Positions 1 to 8,383 of a DNA stretch of 64,000 nt are shown piece after piece (the first letter of the stretch is position 1; each line of letters opens with the position of its first letter). The DNA is from Pedobacter sp. MC2016-24. GTDB taxonomy: Bacteria > Bacteroidota > Bacteroidia > Sphingobacteriales > Sphingobacteriaceae. The notes under the pieces were generated by a model. The model saw nothing but the letters and a program-made list of their open reading frames with translations, was not told the origin of the DNA and did not search any database. Where the stretch lies: the NCBI RefSeq assembly GCF_015223055.1, contig NZ_JADFBX010000001.1, positions 620,001 through 684,000 on the forward strand, written 5' to 3'. A program made the position numbers and the translations under genes.

Positions 1-1
1 A

Positions 2-523
2 TGGCAAAAAGATCCCGCAATTAAATGGATCTACGAAAGTTATCTGCTGAGTAATAATCTTTATGCAGAAATTGAAAAAGGAAATAAAATTGGCGAAGAT
101 TACTATAATAAACACATTAGCGAAGTACAGCTACGCATTGCACAGGGAGGAATCAGATTAGCAGGATTGTTAAACCAGATTTTCAAAAATTATCAGCCTT
201 CTTCCGGCAGTCCGGCAATAAACCTTGTTGAGGTACCCATTGCATTGCAAAACACTACTGAAGTCGCAAATTATGTGGGAAAACCGGTTAGCCTTACTGG
301 CGTCATGTATGACTACAAAGTAGTGAATAAAAACCTGACATTACTCAATATTGGTGGACACTACCCCAACCAGATTTTAACAGTAGCTGTGCGAGATCTG
401 CAGATCAATCCGGCTGACTGGAAGGACAAAAAAATATTTATATCAGGTACGCCGCAATTATTCAAAGGTAAAGTTGAAATTGAGGTCAGCGACCTGGCAA
501 ATATCTATTTAAAACCGGATTAA
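2..523 (+). CDS. S1/P1-type nuclease, C-terminal part with OB-fold tail (5' truncated by window edge)
   Basis: The open frame runs from base 2 to the stop at 521-523 with no internal stop, so this is the end of a longer gene whose start lies outside the window. The visible N-terminal part (about 55 residues) ends in RIAQGGIRLAGLLNQIF, the final helix typical of zinc-dependent S1/P1 nucleases (AGxRLAxxLN type), which are exported enzymes that cut single-stranded nucleic acid and remove 3' phosphates. The last 95 or so residues look like a small beta-barrel (VGKPVSLTGVMYDYK, then KIFISGTPQLFKGKVEIEV), an OB-fold-like nucleic-acid-binding domain. The TTG at 167 is internal and not a start. The catalytic His/Asp residues are not in the window, so activity cannot be judged. 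Confidence 0.7.
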   Translation, partial: WQKDPAIKWIYESYLLSNNLYAEIEKGNKIGEDYYNKHISEVQLRIAQGGIRLAGLLNQIFKNYQPSSGSPAINLVEVPIALQNTTEVANYVGKPVSLTGVMYDYKVVNKNLTLLNIGGHYPNQILTVAVRDLQINPADWKDKKIFISGTPQLFKGKVEIEVSDLANIYLKPD

Positions 524-614
524 TAAATAACAATCTGTACCCTTTAAATATAAAAATTCTGTATCTGTTCTAAATTTATAAAATCAGGTAGCTTCGCTCA
601 TTAGAAATATAAAT

Positions 615-1121
615 ATGAAAATTGTACTTAGCAAACCCGAAGATCTGGATCATTTATTTCAATTGTATGATGCTGCAACTGCCTATCAAAAAAAGGTTGG
701 CATAAAATCATGGCAAGGCTTTGAGCGTAGTATGGTAGTCAGGGAAATTGAAGAACAGCGCCAATACAAAATTATAATCGAGGATGAAATTGCCTGTGTA
801 TTTTTAATCACAGACCATGATCCGCTCATCTGGCAGGAAAAAGATAAAGATCCTTCAGTTTATATCCATCGAATCGCTACAAATCCCAATTTCAGGGGTA
901 AGCACTTTGTTAAGGAAATAGTAAAATGGGTGAAACAATATGCCGCTAAGCATCATAAAAAATTTATCAGGTTAGATACCGGAAGTGGAAACGAAAAGTT
1001 AAACAATTATTATCAGAACTGCGGTTTCACGTATTTGGGCGTTGTTACCTTAAGCGATATCGGAGATTTGCCTGCGCATTACAAAGATGGCTCATTCAGT
1101 CTATTCGAAATACCTTTATAA
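615..1121 (+). CDS. GNAT family N-acetyltransferase
   Basis: A 168-residue single-domain protein of the normal length for GNAT acetyltransferases, which move an acetyl group from acetyl-CoA to an amine. The acetyl-CoA binding motif A is visible as YIHRIATNPNFRGKHFVKEI (R-x-x-G-type loop followed by the alpha-3 helix). The usual C-terminal signature is LNNYYQNCGFTYLG. No signal peptide, so cytoplasmic. It stands alone, 91 bases after the nuclease gene. The substrate cannot be read from sequence. Confidence 0.8.
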   Translation: MKIVLSKPEDLDHLFQLYDAATAYQKKVGIKSWQGFERSMVVREIEEQRQYKIIIEDEIACVFLITDHDPLIWQEKDKDPSVYIHRIATNPNFRGKHFVKEIVKWVKQYAAKHHKKFIRLDTGSGNEKLNNYYQNCGFTYLGVVTLSDIGDLPAHYKDGSFSLFEIPL

Positions 1122-1189
1122 CAAATTAAAACTTTGATTTCAAACCATTTCAGGTTTTATTTGTTGACATTAAAATAAAAAAAACGAAC

Positions 1190-1375
1190 ATGGGATTATT
1201 AAGAACGGCTTTGATTGGTGCTGCAGTGTACGGCATCGTTAAATATGTAACGAAAAAAGATGCAAATGGAAAATCTGTTGTGGATGACATCAAAGAAAAG
1301 GCACCTGAATGGGTGGAAAAGGCAAAAAACTTGAAAGATGAATTGAAAGTAGAGTTAGAAAAGCAAAGGTACTAA
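1190..1375 (+). CDS. YtxH-like small membrane-anchored protein
   Basis: A 61-residue protein with one short hydrophobic N-terminal segment (LLRTALIGAAVYGIVKYV, about residues 3-20) and then a strongly charged Lys/Glu-rich amphipathic helix. This layout is typical of YtxH-like or general-stress small proteins found widely in Bacteroidetes, whose molecular role is unknown. The ATG is preceded by an A-rich stretch (aataaaaaaaacgaac), the usual translation start context here. It converges with the permease gene on the other strand and shares the hairpin just downstream. Confidence 0.6.
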   Translation: MGLLRTALIGAAVYGIVKYVTKKDANGKSVVDDIKEKAPEWVEKAKNLKDELKVELEKQRY

Positions 1376-1414
1376 TAAAAGAAAACGGGAATAATCCGAA
1401 GACTACTCCCGTTT
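1374..1414 (-). terminator. Hairpin terminator with UUCG tetraloop, for the AI-2E permease gene
   Basis: A 14-bp stem (1383-1396 with 1401-1414). Read on the minus strand it pairs fully with two G-U wobbles, carries a cUUCGg tetraloop, and is followed by a T-rich run (ttttcttttatt). It lies 110 bases past the stop of the minus-strand permease gene. On the plus strand the same stem has two A-C mismatches, so it may act only weakly for the small gene ending at 1375. Confidence 0.65.
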
Positions 1415-1524
1415 AAATTAACGCTCTCGATACAAATGTACAACTTTTTCAATCACCTCCTACCATCGTCAATATTTTATTTTCTGTTTGACATAAATAT
1501 GATAATCGCTCTCCAAATATTGGC

Positions 1525-2613
1525 TTATGAATATACAATCCGATCTATACGCGCTGACATTTTCGGATCATCTTTAAATCTGCTCAAATAAAATTCTTCA
1601 TAATAAGCTTTAATAATAGCCGCCATAGGAGTAGCCAGCAAAGCGCCCATTAATCCGAAAGCTGCTGCCATAGCAAGGAGCAAAAACAATAAAGATACCG
1701 GATGGATATTCATGGTTGCAGAACGAAGTTTAGGCATCATGAAATCAGCTACGAGTTCATTCATGAGTAAAAAGAAAACCAAACACCAGAATGCAGTAGC
1801 CGGACTAACGGATAAAGCAACCAATACAGGTGGAATAGCCATAATGTAAAATCCTATTTTAGGAATCAATTCTGAGAAAAATGCTAGCGCTGCCCATACC
1901 AAAGCACCAGGGACACTCATCAGGGTTAAGAAGACGTAAACCAGTACGGCTTGCACCAAACCTCCAATTAAATTAGATTTCATCCAGCCCACCAGCATCA
2001 CTGAAGTATGCTCTAAGGCCCTTTCGGCCTTATCTCTCCTTTCAGGTTTAAAAATGGACAAGTAAAGTTCAACAATCGGTCTAGGATTGCTGACAAAGAA
2101 TACAACAATAGAGATGAAAACAATAAAAACAAATATTCCCCCTAAAATCGAAATGGAGAAATTGCTTAGTCCAACCATGGTCTTACCCAAAGATGGCATA
2201 GCATCGGTTAATGAAAGTCCTCCCTCCTGTAATTCCTTATTCAACTCAGGATATTTTCTAAAAAGCTGAGTAACATTTTCGGATAAACTATGATAGTATT
2301 GAGGTAGGTTTCCTACTAAAGTATCTATCTGTTGACTGATGTGAGGAACTACCAGAAAGCCAAGTCCACCAGTAACAAGAAATATCAATAGAAAAACGAT
2401 TAAAGATGCTTTCCAGCGTTTCATTCCTTTTTTCTCAAGTTTGCTTACTGGTGCATTGATGATTAAGCCAAGCACAATCGCAAAAATCAACAGCATCACT
2501 ACACTAATAATTTTGTACAGGAACCACAACAGGACAACCATTCCAAAAACATACAGAATTACTGAAGTGATTAATTTATAAAGACCGGCAAAGGATTGAG
2601 ATGGCATAGGCAA
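1525..2613 (-). CDS. AI-2E family transporter (PerM/YdiK-like permease)
   Basis: A 362-residue polytopic inner-membrane protein. It has the family layout: paired N-terminal membrane helices (about residues 15-50 and 68-90), a long soluble segment with predicted helices (about 95-150), then five or so helices to residue about 335. The motif GALVWAALAFFSELIPKIGF is the conserved family signature (E-x-I-P-x-I/x-G). The family was named for AI-2 export in E. coli, but many members do something else, including Na+/H+ exchange, so the substrate is open. Monocistronic. Confidence 0.8.
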   Translation of the reverse strand: MPMPSQSFAGLYKLITSVILYVFGMVVLLWFLYKIISVVMLLIFAIVLGLIINAPVSKLEKKGMKRWKASLIVFLLIFLVTGGLGFLVVPHISQQIDTLVGNLPQYYHSLSENVTQLFRKYPELNKELQEGGLSLTDAMPSLGKTMVGLSNFSISILGGIFVFIVFISIVVFFVSNPRPIVELYLSIFKPERRDKAERALEHTSVMLVGWMKSNLIGGLVQAVLVYVFLTLMSVPGALVWAALAFFSELIPKIGFYIMAIPPVLVALSVSPATAFWCLVFFLLMNELVADFMMPKLRSATMNIHPVSLLFLLLAMAAAFGLMGALLATPMAAIIKAYYEEFYLSRFKDDPKMSARIDRIVYS

Positions 2614-2801
2614 TATATTAGCTAAGTTCTAATAAGATTAACACCAGATCTGAAATGAATGTTTGGCCATTGAACATTTTTATGGCACTTAAAAAAACAA
2701 GCCTGTTCTTTCTATAAAAAATGAACGGAAAAATATCAAAAGAACAAACTGAATATCTTTGAAACCGGCAAATCTTATTACTTTGCTTTCCGAGAGCGTT
2801 T

Positions 2802-2832
2802 AAATGGGGTTCATCGCGAGATGGCCCCGTTT
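2802..2832 (+). terminator. GNRA-capped hairpin upstream of the methyltransferase gene
   Basis: A strong stem-loop: arms 2802-2815 and 2820-2832, with one bulged T, a GCGA loop and a short T-rich tail (gtttctatt). It lies 46 bases before the ATG at 2878, and no plus-strand gene ends upstream of it. It could be a 5'-UTR attenuator or the terminator of an unannotated short RNA. It is preceded by gagagcgtt, which also precedes the minus-strand terminator near 1430. Confidence 0.4.
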
Positions 2833-2877
2833 CTATTCAATACATGCATGGCCTGAAAATTGCTCTGATATTACATT

Positions 2878-3636
2878 ATGGCATGGAATCCTGAAAAATA
2901 CGATGAATTCAAATTGGTGCGGTTTAAACCTTTTTTTGACCTGGTTGAACTAATCCGAGACAAGTCTAATATGAAAACGCTTGATCTGGGCTGCGGTACG
3001 GGAGAGCTTACCAATATGCTAGCAGAAAGACTCCAAACCCCCACCGTAAAAGGTATAGATTCCTCAAAGGAAATGTTAGAGAAAGCTGCGCCATTTAAAA
3101 ACATTACTTTTGAGCATAAGACCATTGAAGAGCAGGTTGATAACGCTGAACGCTGGGATCTTATTTTTTCTAATGCAGCGATCCAATGGGTAGATAATCA
3201 CCAGACATTATTACCAAAAATAATCACTAATTTGAATAAGGGTGGCCAGCTGCTGGTGCAAATGCCTGTACAGGACGATAACCTCCTCAACCAGATTTTA
3301 TTGGATCTGGTACAAGAAGAGCCTTTCTATAGCGCATTAAATGGATGGAAGAGAGTATCACCCCTGCTTAGTATGGATGAATATGCTCAGATTCTATTTG
3401 AAAACGGTGGTCAGGACATCAATATATTTATGAAAGTCTACCCCATTATAGCCAATACAACAGATGAACTTTATGAATTCATATCAGGTTCGGCACTTGT
3501 GCCCTATTTGGAAAGATTGGATACTGAAACCAAAAATCAATTAGCCCTGGTATTTAAACACAGAATAGCTTTGAAATTTAAAAAAATGCCCGCCCTTTAC
3601 GCTTTTAAAAGAATCATTTTTTATGCTAGCTTTTAA
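2878..3636 (+). CDS. tam: Trans-aconitate 2-methyltransferase-like SAM methyltransferase
   Basis: A 252-residue class I SAM-dependent methyltransferase. Motif I is TLDLGCGTGELTNMLAERL (about residues 34-52), the acidic ribose-binding position follows as KGIDSSKEML, and motif IV is DLIFSNAAIQWVDNH, whose SNAAxQWVxxH form is the hallmark of the Tam family that methylates trans-aconitate to protect aconitase. The N-terminus MAWNPEKYDEFK is also the family start (W-x-P-x-x-Y), which supports the ATG at 2878. Cytoplasmic and monocistronic. Confidence 0.82.
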   Translation: MAWNPEKYDEFKLVRFKPFFDLVELIRDKSNMKTLDLGCGTGELTNMLAERLQTPTVKGIDSSKEMLEKAAPFKNITFEHKTIEEQVDNAERWDLIFSNAAIQWVDNHQTLLPKIITNLNKGGQLLVQMPVQDDNLLNQILLDLVQEEPFYSALNGWKRVSPLLSMDEYAQILFENGGQDINIFMKVYPIIANTTDELYEFISGSALVPYLERLDTETKNQLALVFKHRIALKFKKMPALYAFKRIIFYASF

Positions 3637-3739
3637 CATTTCAACCTGGTCTCTAAGAACTTAAAACAAACACATCGAAATTCCAAACTTAATTACCGAA
3701 TTTTCTAGCTTTACCCACTTAATTTTTGTACATTTGCAG

Positions 3740-3866
3740 AATGTTTGGTTAAGCATGTGTTTAAGCTTCAAATCATTGAACACACGCTGATTAATTTCGA
3801 TACATTACATATTGATTCCATACTAACACCCAGGAATGCTTTTAGCACTTCTGGGTGTTCTTTTAT
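3740..3866 (+). ncRNA. Candidate small RNA between a TACATTTG element and a strong terminator
   Basis: No gene fills 3637-3911. The stretch contains a perfect Bacteroidetes -7 element (TACATTTG at 3729-3736, followed by CA) and, about 120 bases on, a strong terminator. Between them there is no ORF of useful length, but there are self-complementary pieces such as gtgttt with gaacac. That is the layout of a small RNA gene. No -33 TTG was seen at the usual distance, and the region may simply be the long 3' UTR of the methyltransferase gene. Confidence 0.3.
3825..3866 (+). terminator. Rho-independent terminator
   Basis: A 9-bp GC-rich stem (AACACCCAG at 3825-3833 with CTGGGTGTT at 3851-3859), extended by TGC/GCA in the loop region and followed on the plus strand by ttcttttat. 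Orientation is set by the T tract on the plus side; on the minus side the tail is not T-rich. Confidence 0.75.
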
Positions 3867-3911
3867 AAGCCAGGTTGATCTTGAACCTATTCCCTTCTTC
3901 TATTGGCCAAT

Positions 3912-4376
3912 CTAACTGAAATGAGTAGCCAGACATTCAAAGGTCTTTTCGTAAACCTCAAGATCGGGTAAACCAAAACCAACTCTGATACCTACAATCC
4001 TTTCTTTGGGATTCAATTGCGGATTGTCATGGGCCACATAGATCCCCAGGGCTTCCAATTCTGGTAAAGCCCTTGACAATTCTTTTTCTTCGTGTAACTT
4101 TATCCATGCCCCTAATCCGGCAGAAGGCATGTGAAACTCCCCATATTTTTTCAGGTACTTATCGAATATCAGTTTAAGATTGGTCACTTTCTCTTTATAA
4201 AATATGCGTAGTTTTTCGATATCAGCAGCATAAGCAGTTGACTGTAAAATTTCTACAGTTTTCAGCAAGCGTTCCTCCTTCGTTAGTTGAGATCCGCAAA
4301 TTTCAGGAACATTGTGTTTTTCTAAGATCGGATGGTTGTAATCCGGATTCTCATTACCAAGAATTAAAAAGTTCAT
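3912..4376 (-). pseudogene. Truncated PLP-dependent aminotransferase (MocR/PdxR-type C-terminal remnant)
   Basis: A 154-residue ORF. Its last 110 or so residues match only the small C-terminal domain of fold-type I aminotransferases as found in MocR/PdxR regulators: a basic helix (IEKLRIFYKEKVTNLKLIF), then FHMPSAGLGAWIKLHEE (the pxgGlxxWixL strand), then GIYVAHDNPQLNPKERIVGIRVGFG (the GVxVxPG and LRLGF elements). The PLP-binding lysine domain and any N-terminal winged helix are absent, so it cannot be a working aminotransferase. The first 40 residues are unrecognised. Either a decayed gene or a stand-alone fragment of unknown use. Confidence 0.55.
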
Positions 4377-4444
4377 AAGATGAAGCGCTTAGGTTTAATA
4401 AATATTTGAATACTAACTAAAGAAAATATCGCTGAACAAAGCCT

Positions 4445-4469
4445 GTTCAAATTGTTCATTAAATTGAAC
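4445..4469. promoter_or_regulatory. Inverted repeat GTTCAA-N13-TTGAAC, possible operator
   Basis: A perfect 6-bp inverted repeat in the 251-base gap between the aminotransferase remnant (minus) and the acetyltransferase gene (plus). Such a dyad in a divergent promoter region could bind a regulator, but short repeats of this kind arise by chance in AT-rich DNA. Confidence 0.2.
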
Positions 4470-4627
4470 GGAGCCGCTGAATGACGAATAGCAATCGATA
4501 CTTTAGTAATCCACAGGTAAAAACCAGGTTTTCAAATCGACTTTAAACAGGTCTTCATACCAGTAAAATGACTATTTTTTCCTAAGTTTGGCATTCACCT
4601 ACCAAGAAACAAACACAAGTAAATTAG

Positions 4628-5167
4628 ATGCTGAAACCTGTTTTTTTTGAGAACGAACAATTACTGATTCACCCCTTCCGTCCAGATGACCTGCAAAGAT
4701 TTGAACAGCTAACTAATGATATTTATGCCATTCTATCCGACAACCGCACATTAAGATTCATTCCAGGAAAAAGATTACACAACCTCGAAGAAGCCGAATT
4801 ATTTTTACAGACCATGATCGTAAATTATCATTCTGGCCGCAATTATATTCATTTTATAAGTGATAAGCAATTAAACAAAGTAGTTGGCATCATCGACCTG
4901 ATTTCTCCGGAAGTAGCGCGCGAACATTATCATATGGATCATTATCCTTTCTTTATTGAATTCTATTTAAGTGGTCGGGCTACGGGTTGCTACATCATGA
5001 CCGAGATTTTACCGCCTATTGTAGACCGGATCCTGGCACAGGGCATATCCAGTATCGGGGCAATAGTGAACCGGCATAATACTGCTGCAAAAAAAGTCTT
5101 GGAGAAGGCCCAATTTACTTATAAAGCACAATTCGACATCCATCAGGACTTCTACGAAACACGGTAG
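4628..5167 (+). CDS. GNAT family acetyltransferase (RimJ/RimL type)
   Basis: A 179-residue protein with the RimJ/RimL-like start (LLIHPFRPDDLQRFEQLT, the L-x-x-R/P-F-x-x-x-D layout). It continues with KVVGIIDLI in the beta-4 position, a weak acetyl-CoA loop (SGRATGCYIMTEIL) and the C-terminal VNRHNTAAKKVLEKAQF, the N-x-x-S/A-x-x-V/L-L-E-K signature of this subgroup. These enzymes acetylate N-terminal amines, sugars or antibiotics. The target is unknown. Confidence 0.75.
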   Translation: MLKPVFFENEQLLIHPFRPDDLQRFEQLTNDIYAILSDNRTLRFIPGKRLHNLEEAELFLQTMIVNYHSGRNYIHFISDKQLNKVVGIIDLISPEVAREHYHMDHYPFFIEFYLSGRATGCYIMTEILPPIVDRILAQGISSIGAIVNRHNTAAKKVLEKAQFTYKAQFDIHQDFYETR

Positions 5168-5315
5168 ATAAGAACAGCCGTTTTAAATTTATACTGTTTG
5201 GAAGAAACCTATTGCCGTCGATTTCTTTCTTGATTCTTAAGGTGTTCAGGATATCAGTCTCGTTTAAAAATAACTTATCCTTTCCTTTTTGAATCTGTTT
5301 ATTCAATTTATACCA

Positions 5316-6110
5316 CTAAAAACTCCCGCTAAAAGACAATCCGATGGCGTGTTGCTGATAAGAAGGCAATAGGCTATAATTTTGTCCTCCTTTACCTGAC
5401 AGCAAGCGTTTTAGTTTAGGGTAAAGCACATAAGCCAATTTCGTGGAGAGTATCCCAAAACCAGCACCAGCGACAACATCACTTACCCAGTGCTTATTGT
5501 TATACATTCTCAAAACACCCGTTGCAGTGGCAACAGTATAACCTGCATAACCGATCCACGGAGAAACATCCTTATACTCCTGATTTAGAAACTCGGCTGT
5601 AGCAAAAGCATTGGCCGTATGTCCGGACGGGAAAGACTTGAAGTCAGCCTGATCTGGACGTTCCCGTCCTACAGCATGCTTAATCGAAAATACTGTTCCG
5701 CTCATGATCACTTCGGATAGCACCAACAAACCAGTAGCATCTGCGAGCGAGTGTTTGCCTTTTAAACCAGCCAAATGGAGGGCATATACCGCCGCTGCGG
5801 GTGCAAATTGAGTATAGTTATCCAAATGGGCAGCAAATGCAGGATGATCTTCCTGTAATTCATTGCGTGTCGTAAAATCCAGGTTTCGAACTAAATTGTC
5901 GCCTAGAGAGACTATACCATAACCGACAAATACAGCAGGAACAATAAAAGCTTTAAACTTCGGATGATAATCCGTATCGCTATTGAGAACCATATTTTTC
6001 TTGAATAGTTCCTGACTTGTATTACTTAGGCTGTCTTGCTGCTGTGCAAGACAAAAAAAAGGATTACATAGTGACCAACAGATCGCCATAAATGTGAATG
6101 ATAGCTTCAT
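5316..6110 (-). CDS. PAP2 family phosphatase
   Basis: A 264-residue exported membrane phosphatase. It has a signal peptide (SFTFMAICWSLCNPFFCLAQ) and all three PAP2 catalytic motifs: KHAVGRERP (KxxxxxxRP), PSGH in FKSFPSGHTANAFA, and LRMYNNKHWVSDVVAG (SR-x5-H-x3-D form with the histidine and aspartate kept). Family members dephosphorylate lipid phosphates such as undecaprenyl pyrophosphate or phosphatidylglycerol phosphate, with the active site facing the periplasm. Four or five hydrophobic segments follow the signal peptide. Monocistronic on the minus strand; the lipid substrate is unknown. Confidence 0.85.
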   Translation of the reverse strand: MKLSFTFMAICWSLCNPFFCLAQQQDSLSNTSQELFKKNMVLNSDTDYHPKFKAFIVPAVFVGYGIVSLGDNLVRNLDFTTRNELQEDHPAFAAHLDNYTQFAPAAAVYALHLAGLKGKHSLADATGLLVLSEVIMSGTVFSIKHAVGRERPDQADFKSFPSGHTANAFATAEFLNQEYKDVSPWIGYAGYTVATATGVLRMYNNKHWVSDVVAGAGFGILSTKLAYVLYPKLKRLLSGKGGQNYSLLPSYQQHAIGLSFSGSF

Positions 6111-6170
6111 CGTAGTAAATTTATGACGAATCTAAGGCTAAATTATGTAGGAATTCTGTTGCTGCCTTTT

Positions 6171-6674
6171 TTATACATTCACACCTTCATTAAAGCGGAT
6201 AAAGGATTGCATAAACACTTCATAGTCTTCCTGAGTAATAAGCAATGCAGTTTGATAAAGATTTACTGCTTCACCGCGTTCGTCAAATGATTCGAAAATC
6301 AGTTTCATAGCATTGCTTCCTTTCTGAAAATTTTCATGAAAGGGAATTACGCGGATGGATCGATAAATGGGAAGTGTTCTTACGGGCAATTTAATAAGGC
6401 CATATGACAATTGATAACTTAAAGTCTTTTTTCTAAGTGTAAAAGTCTCAGAACCATGAAGGTTCCATAAAGTATACCTTAAAAACAGAAATTCAAAAGC
6501 TACAATAAACAATACAATTACACCGATGCCACCTAAGGTAAACAAAACGATGATAGCCACTAACAAAATATTTAATGCATACAATAGAATTTTTGAAGCC
6601 AATGAGGCGCGTACCGTTATCCCTGCCGACAAACTTTCGCCTTCGTAATTCATCTTAAAATTGCCTGCCTTCAT
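6171..6674 (-). CDS. Uncharacterised membrane protein with two N-terminal helices
   Basis: A 167-residue protein with one hydrophobic hairpin (about residues 28-66: ILLYALNILLVAIIVLFTLG, then IVLFIVAFEFLFLRY) and a soluble C-terminal half rich in beta-strand-type sequence (SETFTLRKKTLSYQLSYGL and IRVIPF). The layout is that of small bacterial membrane proteins with a PH-like domain on the cytoplasmic side, but no family motif is recognised and the role is unknown. It lies 60 bases upstream of the PAP2 gene on the same strand, so the two may be co-transcribed. Confidence 0.6.
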   Translation of the reverse strand: MKAGNFKMNYEGESLSAGITVRASLASKILLYALNILLVAIIVLFTLGGIGVIVLFIVAFEFLFLRYTLWNLHGSETFTLRKKTLSYQLSYGLIKLPVRTLPIYRSIRVIPFHENFQKGSNAMKLIFESFDERGEAVNLYQTALLITQEDYEVFMQSFIRFNEGVNV

Positions 6675-6757
6675 TACTTACGATCTAAAAAAATAATTCT
6701 GCGGTAAAGCTAACAAAATCCTTGCATAATGAGTTACTGAACTTTAATCACGTCTAT

Positions 6758-7390
6758 TTACAGGTACTTTTGATATATCGCGCTTTGGATAAAACTTCCG
6801 TAAAAATGTCGTTCTTCCAGCTTCAAATAATTAAATTGCTCAAAATTAGATTTGGTATCTGGTAGCGCAGAAGCTTCCACAATTTTAAGTAATTTAAAGA
6901 AAGCATACATGGACTTGAGAAGGAACTGTTTCCACCATTTCCCACCCTGCCGCTCCAGGTTAAAATCTGTAAACAACCATAAGCCCGATGTTCTTAACAT
7001 TCCATTTAGTTTAACCCAAATCAAATCTGCACGTTGTTGCGAAAAGTTATCAAAAAGGAAGGGTGTGCAAATGATATCAAATCGCTCCAATGCGCTGAAA
7101 TCTTCAATACCTTCGTTTACGAACACAACCTCATTGGCACCACAATCCCTCGCCATGGATAATTCAATCATTTTTAATGAGATCTCCAAATAAACAATAC
7201 TTAAACCACTGGAATGTATTTTTGTGATCTCTTCCAATATCCAGCCCGTTCCACCACCAACAATGAGTATATGACTATGTTTAGCAATGCGCTTTAGCGC
7301 GTAGGTTTGTGCGTTTACCTGCGACTTAAAAAACACCGCACGACTTAAAAAATCGTAATATTTCGCTATGTTATCGTAGTTATTCAGCAT
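6758..7390 (-). CDS. Class I SAM-dependent methyltransferase paired with a UbiA-like protein
   Basis: A 210-residue soluble methyltransferase. Motif I is HILIVGGGTGWILEEI (about residues 39-54) and the acidic position follows in IVYLEISLKMIELS. The opening YDNIAKYYDFLSR is seen in ubiquinone/menaquinone-type and small-molecule methyltransferases. It starts 6 bases after the stop of the UbiA-like membrane protein gene, so the two are surely co-transcribed and probably work on the same, possibly isoprenoid-derived, compound. The substrate is unknown. Confidence 0.75.
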   Translation of the reverse strand: MLNNYDNIAKYYDFLSRAVFFKSQVNAQTYALKRIAKHSHILIVGGGTGWILEEITKIHSSGLSIVYLEISLKMIELSMARDCGANEVVFVNEGIEDFSALERFDIICTPFLFDNFSQQRADLIWVKLNGMLRTSGLWLFTDFNLERQGGKWWKQFLLKSMYAFFKLLKIVEASALPDTKSNFEQFNYLKLEERHFYGSFIQSAIYQKYL

Positions 7391-7396
7391 TTGAGA

Positions 7397-8308
7397 TCAG
7401 GCTATGAATTGCATGGCGGTGATGCCACAAATGGCTTTAAACAAAATTAAACCGTCAATAACCACCAGATAATAAAGAATTTTTTTACGCCGTCGCATGG
7501 AATAAGCCAAGTAAATGGTCAGTATGAATGGCAACAGGTTTATTAAAAAAGGAATCGTACCGAAGCCTTTATAACTCACAAATATATATAGTGATACCAT
7601 GCCAACCAGCAATAATGGAATCAGCAAGTAAAAGATTGTTTTTCTTAAGCCCAATCTCACAACAAATGTTTTTAAGTGTTTATTTGCATCGGTAGGATAA
7701 TCTTTAATATCAAAAATAATGGCGTTAACGGTACAAAACATCCAGTTCTTGACAAACAGCCAGGACCACATCAATTCATCATAATGCACAACAACACCCT
7801 CTATCTTAAGCATAATCAAGGGCAAAATGTTGGCACAACAAGCCCATACAAAACCAATAAGGATCGGCTTTAACCAACCAATATTTCTTAAATTGAGTCC
7901 TTTTAACGACTTAGGCAACAAACCATAATATAAGGCTCCCGCCACTACAAAAATGAAAATTGCAAGCCATTCTGTGATAGAAAGCTGTAAAATCCGTTCG
8001 AAATTATGATAGAGCAGTTTCAATGCTAGTCCAATACACAATACTAGGAGTACAATCTGGCTTACCTTTATAAAATGCCTATGCTGATAATACCAGGTAC
8101 TTCTGGGATTATTTGCCAGCGGCTTTCCCAAAATTTGATGGTAAGCGTAAGTATAATAAATGATCGGAGCGAGAAACAACAACAAATAGTAGTCAATTGA
8201 ATTATAAGGCAATCTCAACTGTTTGGTCGATTCCAAAGTAAGCGCTACTGCAAGCAGGCCAACAAAGTAATTTCCAAAAAAAATAAATCTTAATATTTTA
8301 CCATCCAT
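7397..8308 (-). CDS. UbiA-superfamily-like membrane protein with only one Asp-rich motif
   Basis: A 303-residue protein with about eight or nine membrane helices. UbiA prenyltransferases carry two aspartate-rich motifs that bind prenyl diphosphate through Mg2+. Here the second is visible as DIKDYPTDANKH (DxxDxxxD), placed after a long hydrophobic stretch as in the family and followed by TFVVRLGLRKT. The first motif (NDxxDxxxD) is not seen at the expected N-terminal place, which reads YHQILGKPLANNP. It may be a divergent or inactive UbiA relative. It is translationally close to the downstream methyltransferase gene. Confidence 0.6.
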   Translation of the reverse strand: MDGKILRFIFFGNYFVGLLAVALTLESTKQLRLPYNSIDYYLLLFLAPIIYYTYAYHQILGKPLANNPRSTWYYQHRHFIKVSQIVLLVLCIGLALKLLYHNFERILQLSITEWLAIFIFVVAGALYYGLLPKSLKGLNLRNIGWLKPILIGFVWACCANILPLIMLKIEGVVVHYDELMWSWLFVKNWMFCTVNAIIFDIKDYPTDANKHLKTFVVRLGLRKTIFYLLIPLLLVGMVSLYIFVSYKGFGTIPFLINLLPFILTIYLAYSMRRRKKILYYLVVIDGLILFKAICGITAMQFIA

Positions 8309-8383
8309 GAATGCACATTGAGTATTACAAACTTAGCCAATGTCGCATATAATTTTAAGCTTTCACCATTTTGCGGTGCTTTT

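Noticed and set aside
5115..5306. 63-codon minus-strand ORF
   Set aside because: It overlaps the end of the acetyltransferase gene on the other strand, has no signature and lacks a good start context.
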